Source of the DNA: Ettlia oleoabundans
Taxonomy: Eukaryota; Chlorophyta; Chlorophyceae; Chlamydomonadales
DNA: 22,365 nucleotides
Direction: 5' to 3'
Assembly: GCA_019693395.1 (NCBI GenBank)
Contig: JAAMXP010000300.1
Coordinates: 6,424-28,788, forward strand
In this document: positions 1 through 10,509 of the stretch, in pieces
How the letters are laid out: every line of letters begins with the position of its first letter
How positions within the stretch are numbered: position 1 is the first letter of the stretch
Notes under the pieces: model-generated
What the model saw: the letters and a program-made list of their open reading frames with translations, nothing else
Told to the model about the DNA's origin: nothing
The model's database searches: none
Program-made: the position numbers and the translations under genes

Positions 1-53
1 TATGTGCGTGTATATGTGTGTGTGTGGGTGGTGGTGGTGGTGGTGGGGGGGGG
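1..53. repeat. Simple repeat tract: (TG)n, (GGT)n, poly-G
   Basis: A microsatellite made of an alternating TG run, then about five GGT units, then a run of G. It lies inside the intron that precedes the first visible exon of the S28 peptidase gene. Such tracts are prone to length error in assembly. Confidence 0.85.
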
Positions 54-260
54 TATTCAAAACTGTGTGCAAATGGCATATGTCCGTTTGAGATAGCACC
101 TTGAGCAAATGACTGCCCCCTGCACTCTCCAAGAAGCCGTATTAGCATTACATGCTGTATGCAGCTCTCCTTCCTTCACATAAACCAATGTTGGTCGCCC
201 CAGTTTTTCCTCCTCCCCACCCTCACCCTCACCCCACCCATTCACCCACCCCATTCGCAG

Positions 261-719
261 GCGCGCACCACCTGGACCTCATGTTCTCCCACCCGTTGGA
301 CCCACCCTCTGTCACACAGGCCCGCAGATTCGAGGAGCACTACATCGCCAAGTGGTGGGTAGCAACGAAGTTGCTGGCTGTCTGGCTGCTACCGAGCTGG
401 TAGGGCAGATGGGGCGGGCATGCTGCATTGGTGGTGACTGGTTGCCTCGCAGCATCAATGGGTGGCTCGAGGTAAAGAGTGGAGTATAACTTGTGCAAAT
501 GCTGGGCTTGCCAGGCAGAAGAAGAAGCGCCCCCCCCCCCACACACACACACACGCTTTCTCCAAAAGCTCAGCACCACCAGCGCACCAGTTCTAAATGG
601 ACCTCACCCACACCGCCTTGCCCTTGTGTGATGCCTGCAGGATTAAGGAGGCACGCAGCGGGCCGCGCCCCACTCTCGCCAGCCTTGCAACGCAGCATGC
701 AGCTGTGGCTGCACAGTGA
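261..719 (+). CDS. Pro-X carboxypeptidase-like serine peptidase (S28), 3' end
   Basis: C-terminal part of a family S28 peptidase (lysosomal Pro-X carboxypeptidase / DPP7 type), which cleaves next to proline in acidic or secretory compartments. Two exons are visible: 261-354 and 641-719, stop TGA at 717-719. The first begins in phase 1 after a CAG acceptor and encodes GAHHLDLMFSHPLDP, then a stretch ending in EEHYIAKW. The GAHHLDL block is the family hallmark that holds the histidine of the Ser-Asp-His triad. The intron 355-640 (GT...CAG, phase 2) splits the Trp codon after the Lys, and the last exon gives a short tail ending VAAQ. The Ser and Asp of the triad lie off the left edge. Positions 1-260 are intron. 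The gene converges on SRP72. Identity rests on this one motif and the co-linear helix after it. Confidence 0.82.
530..554. repeat. Poly-C / (CA)n microsatellite
   Basis: A run of about eleven C followed by about seven CA units, inside the last intron of the S28 peptidase gene. No function is suggested. Confidence 0.8.
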
Positions 720-1065
720 GCGGCAGTGGTGGCGGGCTGCTGTAGCCCCACAGACCTGGGCACGATAACAAACCCTGCGACCTGCCTCTGCATGTGCAAC
801 TTAACCTTCCCTGCTCTAGTGGCTGCTCCACACCACAAACGCAGCTTGGCAATGCAGTCAACAGCTTCTGTGGTTGCTGTGTTACGTATGTCGACAGGAA
901 TCTTTTGCCAAAACCGCCGTGACTGCTGACGCCAAAGCTGCACCTATTGCTCAAGCAAAGCTCTCCCTGTGGGTGCCTAGTCTTACAGGAAGCTTACAGA
1001 AAGCTTGTGCTCAACCGCTGTGATTGCTGGCGCTCAGTGCAACCAAATTAACGCTGGGCGACTGC
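720..1065. other. Convergent 3' intergenic region
   Basis: 346 bp between the stop codons of the S28 peptidase (+) and SRP72 (-), so it holds both 3' untranslated regions. I see no conserved ORF here. The only clear signals are two minus-strand TGTAA motifs near its right side, which fit SRP72. No plus-strand TGTAA is visible for the peptidase. Confidence 0.7.
983..998 (-). promoter_or_regulatory. Paired TGTAA polyadenylation signals for SRP72
   Basis: TTACA on the plus strand at 983-987 and again at 994-998 reads as two TGTAA motifs on the minus strand, about 70-80 nt beyond the SRP72 stop. TGTAA is the standard near-upstream polyadenylation signal of chlorophyte algae. The two copies sit in a short imperfect 11-bp tandem repeat. 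Confidence 0.6.
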
Positions 1066-4000
1066 TTACCGCCGCCCCTTGCCCTTCTTGCCCTTGCCGC
1101 CGGGGGGCCTGGTCGGCGCCTTGGGCTTGCCCTCAGGCTCATCTGCGATTACAGGGGACCAAGGAAGGAGCTGCAAGTGGGCAGCGGCAATCTGCGGATT
1201 TGCAAGGAAGCACACTAGGAACAACAAGCCGACATGACCACACAGCTTGGCATGTCCTAGCCCCGCCATTGGCACAGCCAGCAGCACCCGTGCTGAGCCC
1301 GGCCTCACCTGCTGCATTGGTTCTGTCCAGCGACTCGTCCACCTTGCCCGCACCCTGGCTGCCCTTCATAGCATCCTGCACACACAGGGAGGAGGGAGCG
1401 GAGCCTATCAGTATGTCTTGTTGGGTAAAGCTAAACTGTAGCATGCGCTAGGTGAGGAGATGTGCAGCTAGGATGGCCTCATACATATACGCAGTGATTC
1501 TGGGCTGATATGAATACCCTGCTTCCCAATGGTTGGCTACACAACCTGCACCTGATCACACGTTCCCTACCTTGCCCTTCATCTTCTTGCGCAGCTTCTT
1601 CGCGTCAGAGCGCTGCCACTTAGGCAGCCAGCGCTCCGGGTCGGGCGGGGGGCCGGGGTTGGAGGGATCAAACCTGCCACAGCGTGTACCATGAAAATTG
1701 GTTGTCACTAGCCATTTGCCATTCTTGCACTGGGCCAAGTCAGGAGGGGGGGGCAGTTAGAAGCCACACCTGGCAGGCATACAGCACCTAGAGCACTGGC
1801 ACTGAAGCGTGCCCTTTCCTCCGCCTGGCGCCTGGCCTCAGTAGGCGAACGGGCCATTGCCAGGGCTGGGGCTGCACCATGAATGCCACACTGGGCGCTT
1901 GGCACGCAGGCATGGCAAACCATGGGCCACCACCCACCCTTTAGGCAGCCTCTGCTGCCGCTTCCGCTTGCGCTTCTTATGCTGCGCGGCCGCACTGCCA
2001 TCTGCCGCCATCTGGGCCTCCAGAGGACCGGCTGCCGCCTCCTCTGCCGCCTTGCGCCGCACGACGGTGATGGCTGCACAACAACAGGTAACGTGAGGGG
2101 GGCCAGCTCCCACAGCCAAGCAAGGGTGCAAACTTTAGCCGTGCGTTTTTCAGCAGCGAGGGTGGCCCACCTCCCAGGGTCACAGCAAGCCCATTACTGC
2201 CGACATCGCCTGCCTACCCTCTCACACCTTGGCAGCCACCTAGCCAGCCAATTGCCGCGCAGCCCATGCCAACCCACGCACACACCTACATACAGTCCAC
2301 CCCACAATACCCTCCACCACCTACAAACCTATGTTTGTATTCTCCAGCGAGTCCAGTTGCGCCGCCGACAGCCTGGTGCCAGCTCGCGGCAGCTGCTGCG
2401 CCAACCTGGCGGCGTCGTCGGGGGCACACACCGCCGCCAGGTGCGCGTACTTGGACACAACCTCCGGGTCTGCGACGGGCGCGGAGCCAGATAGGCGGCA
2501 GGCAGATGGGGTGGGTAACAGAAGGCAGGCCAGGGGAGCTGCAACACGAAGCTGGCAGGCCCGCAGCAGCGAGGTGGTGCATGGCAGGGCACAGCTAGCA
2601 CCGATGGCCTGCCTGACCAGCAGCATCATCAGCCCAGTGCTGCATGTCACCGCGTGGCATATGCAAGGCAGGTATGAAATAGCTAGCAAGCAGTAAGCAT
2701 TCCTCCAGCACCTTCCAATGCTGAGGGGTCCATGGCTATGAGGCGGCTGTAGTGCTGTGCCGCCTCCGCCAGCGCCCCCTGCCGCAGGCACTGCGCCGCC
2801 AGCTGCTTCAGGATCCAGCTCACCGCTGCGGCACGCTGCGGCGACTCGGGACCTGCACATGACAGGGAGGAGTGAGATGGGACCACGGTGGGACGAAGGT
2901 GCTATAGGAGTGATTATGCACATCATTGGGCAAGGCTTCTGGTGGTCTATTTGGCTACCGCTGCGCCACGTATGACGGAATCTTTGTTTCGTGCAAGAAG
3001 GCGTCCGGCCGTGTTCAGGTGTCAGAACGAGCACTTGTACTTCAAGATGAGTTTTATAAGATGAGTTTTGAGGCCAAGGGGTGTGCGGAACATGTTCCCC
3101 ACCTGACTGCCACTGCTGCAGTGCCGCTGTCAGCATGCTGGTCGCCTCCTCCGCCTGCCCCAGCCCGTCCAGCAGCGCCAACTTGGTGGCCAGCACAGCG
3201 GGTCGGGCGTGCCAGGCGGGGTCTGGGATGGCCTGCAGAGACGAGAGAGGAGGAGAAAGGAGGCAGCAGCAGGGGCAGTGGTGTTGACAGCTGGCAAACG
3301 GCGACAGGCAGCAGGCAAGTGGACATGCATGCAGGATCGAAGTGGCATGCGCAAAGCGGCGAGAGCTGCGGGGCAACCAGGCACTGCCTCAGCTCAGCAG
3401 CAGCGTCACAGCGGGAAGAACAAAATGGGGTGACAGCCACAGCGGGGCAAGCAGCAGGAGCAGCAGCTGGGGGAGGGGCAAGTAGTAGTTGAAAACTACA
3501 GCGGGCAGCACTGCAATGAGCTGGCAGCAGGAGCGCTCACCCCCAGCTGCTGCAGCGCCTGCTGTGAGTCGCCTCTTGCCACCGCCAGCTGTGCGCGCAT
3601 CAGTGCCGCCTCACCCGCCCTGCTGCCCCCCGCTGCAGCCAGTGCTGCTAGGACCGTGTCCGCCTCCCGTGCCTTGCCCTCCCGCCACATCAGCGAGGCT
3701 TGCAGCATGGCGGTAACCGAGGAGTTGGGTAGCTGCTTCTCCATCGACCTGAAACCACAGCATGGCATGGCCTGGCATCAGTCCTGCTGGTAAGAGGCTT
3801 ACTAATACCAGCTGGAAAGAGAGTGGGACACACATATGCTCACAAATGCACGCAGGCTGACTCACCAGCACACATGCCTGCAACGACTGTGACCATCAAT
3901 GTACCCCACTCCAACCCATCCATCCCAGCGCACCCAGCCAAGGAACCGCCGGCCCCACCTGATAGCCTCCTTGGCAACGTCGTTCTTGTTTGCCAGAAGG

Positions 4001-6819
4001 GCGGCGGTGGAATATCCCGCCAGCAGTGCTTCTCGCTGCACGCCACCCAGCCGCGAGTCCAGGCCCTGCTTCAACCGCAGGATGCCAGCTGCAACCCAGG
4101 GTAGAAGGTGGATAGTTGGCTGGGATGTGCAGGTGTGAGCAAACGAGCGATCTAGCCGTGTGCTGCTGACCCACTGACAGCATCACCCACCAAATCACAC
4201 CACACATCAGCCATCACACTCCTCACGACACCAGCCAGCCCCGCAGCTGCATGACCAGCTTTCATCCACCACCCACCCACCGCTGCGCTCCATGAATGCA
4301 TCCAGCTTCTTCACCGCTTCCGCTGCCACCTTGCGGCTGCTGGCGCTGCTGGCGGTGCGCAGCAGACCGGCATACAGGTTGTGGGTGGCAACTGCGGCAG
4401 CAGGTGGCAAACAGAGGGGGCGGCAGCAGTGGGCATGTAGCGTGCAGCGCAACGGGTGCATCAGCTGGCCTGAATCAAGGGTGTAAAGGGTGGAAAGGCG
4501 CGCATCGGGCACGGCTCATCTACCCGTGGTGTCAGTGGTCTGTCTTGAGGACTGCACTGCATCCTGAAGCCAGCGGGATGGCGCTTACAGCCCTCTGAAC
4601 ACCAAGCCACCTGCCGGCGCGGTGGCAAGTTGAGGTTGGGGCGGGGCTGTGTTGCCTGAACGGGGCTTAAAACAATGGCTGAAGCGGTGCTGCGGTGCTC
4701 ACCTGAGGCTGTGGTGGTGTCATCCAGCGCCAGACCCAGCACACGCTCGTACCCAGACACAGCCTCATCATGCCGCCCCAGACTGCACACAACAACAAGA
4801 AAGTAAAACCATGTCGGGCCAGGCCAGAGTGAACAGCATCTCGCCTTGCCTCAGCTCAACACACCGGCAGCACCTTCCCAACTGTCCCTGTCAAGGGCAA
4901 GGTGTGTGTACGAGCGTCACATCATACGCGCCTAAGGCTAGCGTCTGCTGGGGCTGAGGTCTGCCCCGGCGGCCCTACCTGCCGAGCCAGCACAACCCAC
5001 CCGCCATGGCTGCGCACAAACGCCGCCCTTCCCTGTCAACCAGCCCCCACACAAGTACCCACTCCCGCACCTGTCAGCCACATGTGCCAGCTGTGCGGCC
5101 ACAGGCGCCAGCTCAGCGGCCACCTCATCCTCACCCAACTCCTCGTCATACAGCGCCTCCTCACCTGCACACATCCACACACACCAAGCACACTTGGCCT
5201 TGGCACACCTCGGTTCAGCTGAGCCTAGGCCTTGCACGCTCGCACAGAGGCAAGCAGGCAGGTAGGCAGGCGGGCTTCACTAGTGCACTGGCTCTGCGCC
5301 ACTGCAGGCTCACCTACTGTCACTGCCAGCTGCAGCTGCTCCTGCGCCTCCCGCAGTTGACCCTGCTCCACAAGCCCGCATGCAGCGTTGAAGGCAATCT
5401 CAAAGCTGTCACGCGGCGAGATCTGCAGGGAATGCGGGAAGGGCAATCCAAAGACCATGGGCGGCAGGCAACACGTATTAGAGGAATGTGCAGTCAAACG
5501 ACACCCGCCTGGTAGATCTTGCAAGAGCTGTTCCGCCCTTCCGCCCCTCCCCTGTCGGTCCACCTCAACCAGCCCCCCCCCCCAACCCNCCATCCCACCC
5601 ACACACGTGCAACATGCACGCACACATGCAAACCACACCACCGTCACCCCACCCCACACGAGCATCTGTAGAAACACAGCGCTGCGGCTTAACAGCGCAT
5701 GTGCAACTTCACCGAACATGCACAAAGCATTCACACGACAAACATAAAATAGTTCCCCAGTCCCATCCCTTTTGTCTGCAGAAAACCACAGAACAAGACG
5801 CCACGTATAACATTTGAACCCCGCACCTTCATTGCCTGCATGACTGCGGGCACCTCTGCTGCCCGGCCACCCGCCACATAGGCCGCCACCACGTTTGTTT
5901 GCACCTCCTGCCCCTCCCCGCCGTGGCTGCGGAAGAGCTGGCTGTAGAGGGAGATGGCCTCACGGCTGTCGCCCAGGCGGTAATGGATCTGCGGGGCACA
6001 GCTGGCAGGCAATGGCTGACATGTTCATCATTCACGGAGTTGAGGAGTGGCATGAAATGTGCTCCCATGCGCCGCAGGTGTGGGTGGCAGAGAGGCAGTT
6101 GGGCTCGCTGCAACATCCCCATCCACCACCACCACCGCCGTGACATCTACACTTCTACATCAGCAAGCAGCCCCCCACCTGTGCCTCCAGCTGCAGGCGA
6201 GCCAGATCCTTATCTGCGGGCAGCTCACGCAGCGCCGTCAGCGCCTCCCGCAGCTTGCCCCGCCGATACAGGCAGTATGCCTGCAGGCAGGCAGTGCAGG
6301 GTAATCAGCTCGCACACCTCATGATACACCATTGCAGATGACAAGCCAAAAGGTTCCCTGCCGTCGATGTCTCACCGCCGCATGTTGCCAGTCCGCCGCC
6401 ACGAGGCGGCCAGGCGGCCGGTCGCACCTTTTCGTACACCATGCTGGAAGCTAATGGAGGTTGGCTGACCAGCTTTAGCGCCTCCTCATGGTTGCCTGCT
6501 TCAATCAGCAACACTGCCTTGCACCGTAAAGCATCCTCGTCCCCAGGGGCAAGCTTCAGGACTGCAGGGAGCAAGGGAGCGTGGTGGAGTAGTGCAGCGG
6601 CAGCGGCGGGGTGCTGAATGCTAGATGGTTTTCGGTCGTTGTGTGACCGGTAAAACATGTATGCCGCATCAGCTGGTGCGATATGGAGCTGTCTCTCTGT
6701 GCTGTTCCCCCAACCAAGAGATGGCACTCACTCTCATCGGCCGCCTTAAGTCCTCGCTTGCTCTGCCCATTCTTCACTGCAGTATCCAACCGCGAGAAGA
6801 GTGCCTCCAGTTCCGCCAT
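1066..6819 (-). CDS. SRP72: Signal recognition particle subunit SRP72
   Basis: Cytosolic SRP subunit: with SRP68 it binds SRP RNA and supports targeting of secretory ribosomes. Spliced from 17 phase-consistent exons: 6732-6819, 6428-6561, 6179-6280, 5827-5988, 5314-5422, 5071-5164, 4703-4782, 4281-4391, 3959-4088, 3541-3748, 3103-3232, 2712-2852, 2329-2469, 1938-2073, 1571-1673, 1309-1375, 1066-1142. Product 670 aa; human SRP72 is 671. Residues 1 to about 540 are TPR-like helical repeats, including LAPGDEDALRC near residue 32 and FNAACGLVEQGQL. A basic cluster KKRKRKRQQR (576-585) leads to LPKGFDP and PDPERWLP (599-606), the signature of the SRP72 RNA-binding domain. A Gly/Lys tail ends the protein. 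The ATG at 6817-6819 is chosen because an in-frame TGA lies just upstream and the longer frame opens with TTG. An N sits in intron 4. Identity is very secure; single splice edges could be off. Confidence 0.95.
5573..5589. repeat. Poly-C tract with ambiguous base
   Basis: A homopolymer C run in SRP72 intron 4 (5423-5826) followed by one N at 5589. It does not touch coding sequence. Confidence 0.8.
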
Positions 6820-7024
6820 CGGAAGCCCCTTCAATGCAGCCGATCACCGCCTGAGGAAGCCCTCTGAATGCCAAATCGTACAATGATGCATCGATCAATG
6901 CAAGGGCCGCAATGCACGGCCCGGCACGCCTCAGCTACGGGGCGCCTGTACTGCTGCCGCCCACAGCGCCAGTACTGCCGCCCATGGCCACTCAACACCT
7001 TGGCCATGTTTCGTGTGCATGAAC

Positions 7025-7032
7025 TATAAAAG
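7025..7032 (+). promoter_or_regulatory. Candidate TATA box (TATAAAAG)
   Basis: A perfect TATAAAAG on the plus strand, 206 bp upstream of and divergent from the SRP72 start. An ATG in good context (GCCATGG) follows at 7067 and opens a 45-codon ORF ending at TAG 7202-7204. The ORF resembles nothing I know. It could drive a short or non-coding divergent transcript, or be chance. Confidence 0.3.
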
Positions 7033-8079
7033 CCGGGAAACCAACCTGGTTCCAACCGAAAGTGCCATGGTATCGTTCTATGGCAGGTGTTTGGGAGTTT
7101 GTAGGGAAAGAGTCTTCTGCCAGGTACAAGTGGAATGCAACAGCGTTGCAAGGGGGGCGAGACATCACCAGGAGGTGTGTGTGTTACATAACCCCGCTAC
7201 TTAGGCCCTACTGGACCTGGGCAGGGGAGCCGTACCGGCCGACTCATAACCGTGTCTGCGGGAGGCTCTCTATGATGACATCATCAACGGCTCATGTCTT
7301 CTTTATTTCACGTCCTTGTCATTCACCTGATAGTCTGCAATACAAGAAATGAAAAGAGAGCTCCACATCAGCACCCAAAGCTTTGTACATCAGAGATGCA
7401 GCACCGGCAGTGCGCAGCATCAGGTTCCGCTAGGGCTCGTACTTCCCCACACTCATCGAAGCTTTCTTGTTGCCCTTGTTGGCCTAACACAGTCTGGCAG
7501 GCCTCCTATTTGCTGTGCACAGTCAGCCGTGGGTGGACGCATTTTCAGCCCCGCCACAGCGCCACCTACTAACACCAACACCCACACCAGGCTTTGCCAC
7601 CCTTCTAGCGCACCATGTTTGACTGCTGCCATCATGTACCTCAGCACCTCGTCCATTCCTTACTTATAAGGTCTTGTACCTACTCAACGTCGCAGCGGTT
7701 GGCTGACCACTGCAAACAACCGACTGTAGATTGCGCCCTGTCAGATTGCAAGCTGACAGGACAAATATCTATAGGCATTTGTTTGGACAGGTACGCGCAA
7801 GCCGTGCGAACCGGCAGACCAGGGCCGGTTGTGTTCCCCGCTGCTGATGATGGTCTCGGCTTCTCAGTGGGGTTCTGCCGCTGGAGCGCTGGCTAAGAGG
7901 TGCATAAGCTGCATGCCTCCTTCATGCTCAGCCATTTTTTTAACCTTGATGTACAGCTTGTGATGCAGAGCAGCTGTTGTGTAGCCAACATATGCGTTCC
8001 AGGGCCCCTAACCAACCAATCACCAGCATGGCCCTCATCTGCACATCGTCCCGGGCCCACCCACCGCCAGCAAGGCTGC

Positions 8080-8088
8080 ACACAACTA
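8080..8088. repeat. Left copy of imperfect 9-bp target-site duplication
   Basis: ACACAACTA directly outside the left inverted repeat. It matches ACACAGGTA outside the right repeat at 7 of 9 positions. The spacing is exact on both sides, but two mismatches leave chance possible. Confidence 0.4.
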
Positions 8089-8150
8089 GGAGGGCGGTAC
8101 CGACCCACCTCGTTGAGGCGCAATTCTCTACAAGTTCCGCAACGCTCCGT
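8089..8150 (+). repeat. Left terminal inverted repeat (62 bp)
   Basis: Begins GGAGGGCGGTAC and ends GCAACGCTCCGT. The reverse complement of 10448-10509 matches it at 60 of 62 positions; the two differences are C/A at the 13th base and G/T in the middle. Inward of 8150 the two sides diverge at once, so the repeat boundary is sharp. Confidence 0.9.
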
Positions 8151-8461
8151 GAGCCAATCCTACTTCCTTTGTGCATTGTGTGGCATGTTCTTGCGCTTCA
8201 GGCCCGCACTTGGGTCGGCCATGAGCAATGCTGCCTACAGCATGCGCCGCAGTTCGCACCTGAGGCGCCTCTACAGACCTTTGACATTTCAGAATGACAC
8301 AATAAGTAAATTTGCCCTGCCGTGAGCGGTTCAGTGCAGCGGCAAGGATACTTCAACTGGGAGGCAGGCACCCGCCAGCAGTAAGGCTGGCAGTAGCACT
8401 AGCTTGTGTGGACTCATGCTCTTTGCTTTTGCACTGGGGTGTGTCTAGTGAAGGATCCAGG

Positions 8462-8466
8462 TTACA
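8462..8466 (-). promoter_or_regulatory. TGTAA polyadenylation signal of the element ORF
   Basis: TTACA on the plus strand reads TGTAA on the minus strand, 26 nt past the TAG at 8492-8494. This supports the minus strand as the coding strand of the transposon. Confidence 0.5.
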
Positions 8467-8491
8467 GGAGGATACGACGCATGTCACTGGT

Positions 8492-10399
8492 CTAAGGGCA
8501 GGCGGACCCTGCCTGTGCGGGAGGTGGTGGCAGGCGTGGTGCAAACGGGGCAGGTGGGAGCAGACATGGCCAGGCAACAGGTGCCTGCATTGCATGCATC
8601 ATGACCAGCAAAGACATCATCTGCTCTTGGTTTTGTGGCCCCATATAAGCTTGCACACCCACTGGCAAAAACGGCAGCGGGCCGCTGGATGCTGCTAATG
8701 TTGCATCATTACCGGAGACACCACGTGCCGCTGCGGTGGTGATTCGTTGTTGCTGCAAAATCTGCTGCAGCGGTGCTGCTGGAGCAGCTGATGCTTGTCG
8801 CTCAGACAATCGCTGTGACTGAAGGGTGGGCATCAATGACGGTGCTGCGCCTGCGCTGTTTATAGCAGCAAGCCGGGCCGTGCGTGCCGCACCACGCAAC
8901 CCGCCTGCTCCATCCAGCAATGGCCGCATGCTGGTCAGCAGTTGCTCATCCTCCTTTGCAGCTGGGAATCGATTGTCCGCTGTGCGCACCCGCCGCGTCT
9001 GTGGACCCCATGGCTGAAGACGTGTTGCTTCGGCATCGGACCCGCCGTCAGCTGGGGCCCCTTCATGCGTGCCCGATGCATCACCGCCGCTGCAGTGTGT
9101 GGCTCTTGCCGCAGGGCGCTTCTGCGAAAATATTGCAACAACATCGCACAACAAACACCAATCAGGGTGCTGCTAGGTTGTGCTGCTAGGCCTATGCACC
9201 GGGGGAGGGCAGCGGTAGGATGCAACCTTCAATGCTTTGCCCTGCCATGCCCATATTTGCTGACAGAGTTGACCCCTGCCACCTGCCTTGCTGCCTTATC
9301 ACCTATTTCTCATGCCCATCGCGATACAGACTGCGCTGCACTTCAGCTGCTTGTGGGAAAGGCTCCACCTCTAAGCAGCTGAACATGGTGGTACTGAGCG
9401 GGATTGGTTGCTGCTGTCGTGATTGGGCATAGCGCTGGGCCGCCACTGGTGACATCGCCTTAGGCAATGCAGCAGGCAACGGCTAGAGATTGGTAATGGG
9501 ATGCATAGGAAGCCGTTGCACCTGTGGCTGCGGCTCTCGCCGCTGGACAGGGGACGCTGCTGCTGAGCCTACATGCATGAGAAGAACCCTAGGGCAGGAC
9601 TTGAGTTGAAGTGCCAAACTCCAGAGACGATTCAGGTTAGTGGTAGCGCTTGAGCATGGAGGGATGACTTGTGAAGGGGAACTGCACCTGGTGCAGCAGC
9701 GCACCTGTCTTGAAGACATATACTTGCACTGAAAGTTGTTTGAAAGCCAAGTTGGGGTTGGCTGTGTTGGGCCAGCTGTCCACACCATGGTAGCGGTCGC
9801 AATACTGCCAATTCAGCAGCTGTTCCAGCTGCAGCTGAAATGCACGTTCGCTAGCCCCAATGATGTGAAAAGCGTAGCCAGGGGCGCGTGTCAGGCTGTT
9901 GCTGCTGGTGGCAGCAGGCTGCATCATGCTTCCAATGCCGATCACAACATACACTTCACGCACAGTGCCGTCGTTGGCACGCTTGCCAGGCAGCAATATT
10001 ACGGTGTGGTCCGCTGCCCAGCTGTTCCAACCCCTCCTGCACTGCCACTGCAATGCTGCTCGTTGGGAGGATATGGAGCACCGTTGACGGCACACTGCCA
10101 GGCGGCATAACCGCTCCCTGAAAGGTGCCTATATGCCGCACCTCAGGGTACTGCTTTGCTGCTTCCATAGGATCTGTCAGATCGCCAGAGGCTCAATCCC
10201 ACCGCTCAAACGCCCGCTGAAACAACAGTGGCAAAGTTGATTGATTGAGCGTGCTGCCTGCGGCACAGTGGCTGCCGATCTCGTGTGCAAGGAACGAACA
10301 TTCCATATGTGTCTGAGATACAGGAAGTCGAGCAACCCGCGCCACCACCGGCGGCCTCGCGTGGCGGGGCAGCGGGAGAGAACTAAATACGACGTCCAT
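8492..10399 (-). pseudogene. Broken ORF of the TIR element, possible transposase remnant
   Basis: An ATG in strong context (GCCATGG) at 10397-10399, just inside the right TIR, opens a frame that meets TGA at 10193-10195. The same frame continues past it with protein-like sequence (DPMEAAKQYPEVRHIGTFQG). Near 10010-10020 sense moves by one base to a second frame (HTVILLPGKRANDGTVREVY), which stops at about 9637. Another shifted frame carries on to TAG 9483-9485 and beyond, ending RSLYRDGHEK. A CAG acceptor near 9128 opens a final 8492-9127 segment rich in Ala, Gln and Pro, ending at TAG. Some breaks could be introns, but none has good splice sites that restore the frame. I recognise no domain. 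The position argues for an element-encoded protein. Confidence 0.5.
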
Positions 10400-10447
10400 G
10401 GCCTTGAAAAGAGTGAGGTTGGTGCCCTGGTGCGATTGGTACGGCGT

Positions 10448-10509
10448 ACGGAGCGTTGCGGAACTTGTAGAGAATTGAGCCTCAACGAGGTGGGTCTGTA
10501 CCGCCCTCC
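10448..10509 (-). repeat. Right terminal inverted repeat (62 bp)
   Basis: Reverse complement of 8089-8150 with two mismatches. Its outer end is CCGCCCTCC at 10501-10509, immediately followed by ACACAGGTA. Confidence 0.9.

Larger units (their letters stand above)
6820..8088. other. Intergenic region between SRP72 and the transposon
   Basis: About 1.27 kb. It should hold the SRP72 5' UTR and promoter (minus strand). ORFs here are short, lack family features, and overlap in several frames. The one promoter-like element is a plus-strand TATAAAAG near 7025. No tRNA, rRNA or convincing snoRNA was found. Confidence 0.6.
8089..10509 (-). mobile_element. DNA transposon with 62-bp TIRs, family unknown
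   Basis: A 2,421-bp block bounded by 62-bp near-perfect inverted repeats and flanked by ACACAACTA / ACACAGGTA. This is the layout of a cut-and-paste DNA transposon. Long TIRs with a 9-bp duplication are typical of Mutator-like elements, but I see no MULE transposase or DDE motif, so that placement is only a guess. Inside, the minus strand holds a long broken ORF (8492-10399) with a TGTAA signal 26 nt beyond its final stop. The element sits between SRP72 and the thioredoxin-like gene, its right end 104 bp from the latter's ATG. Near-identity of the TIRs against a damaged ORF suggests a fairly young copy moved in trans, or slow TIR decay. Confidence 0.8.

Noticed and set aside
2321..3376. A 351-codon open frame on the minus strand
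   Set aside because: It runs through SRP72 exons 11 and 13 and the introns between, but the homologous exon 12 (2712-2852) is in another frame. The spliced model matches SRP72; the long frame does not.
7272..7330. Possible C/D-box snoRNA (ATGATGA then CTGA)
   Set aside because: The flanking bases do not form a convincing terminal stem and I see no C' or D' boxes. The motifs are short enough to be chance.
7013..7352. Several overlapping plus-strand ORFs as a protein gene
   Set aside because: Most start from non-ATG codons, none shows a family motif, and frames overlap without clear splice sites. Only the TATA-linked 45-codon ORF was kept, as a weak finding.
8312..8698. Plus-strand 128-codon ORF in the transposon
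   Set aside because: It lies partly antisense to the minus-strand ORF region, has no recognised motif, and the TGTAA signal supports the opposite strand.
8089..10509. Helitron, LTR retrotransposon or CRISPR-like array
   Set aside because: There are no long direct repeats, no reverse transcriptase or Rep/helicase motifs, and no spaced repeats. The inverted repeats point to a TIR DNA transposon.
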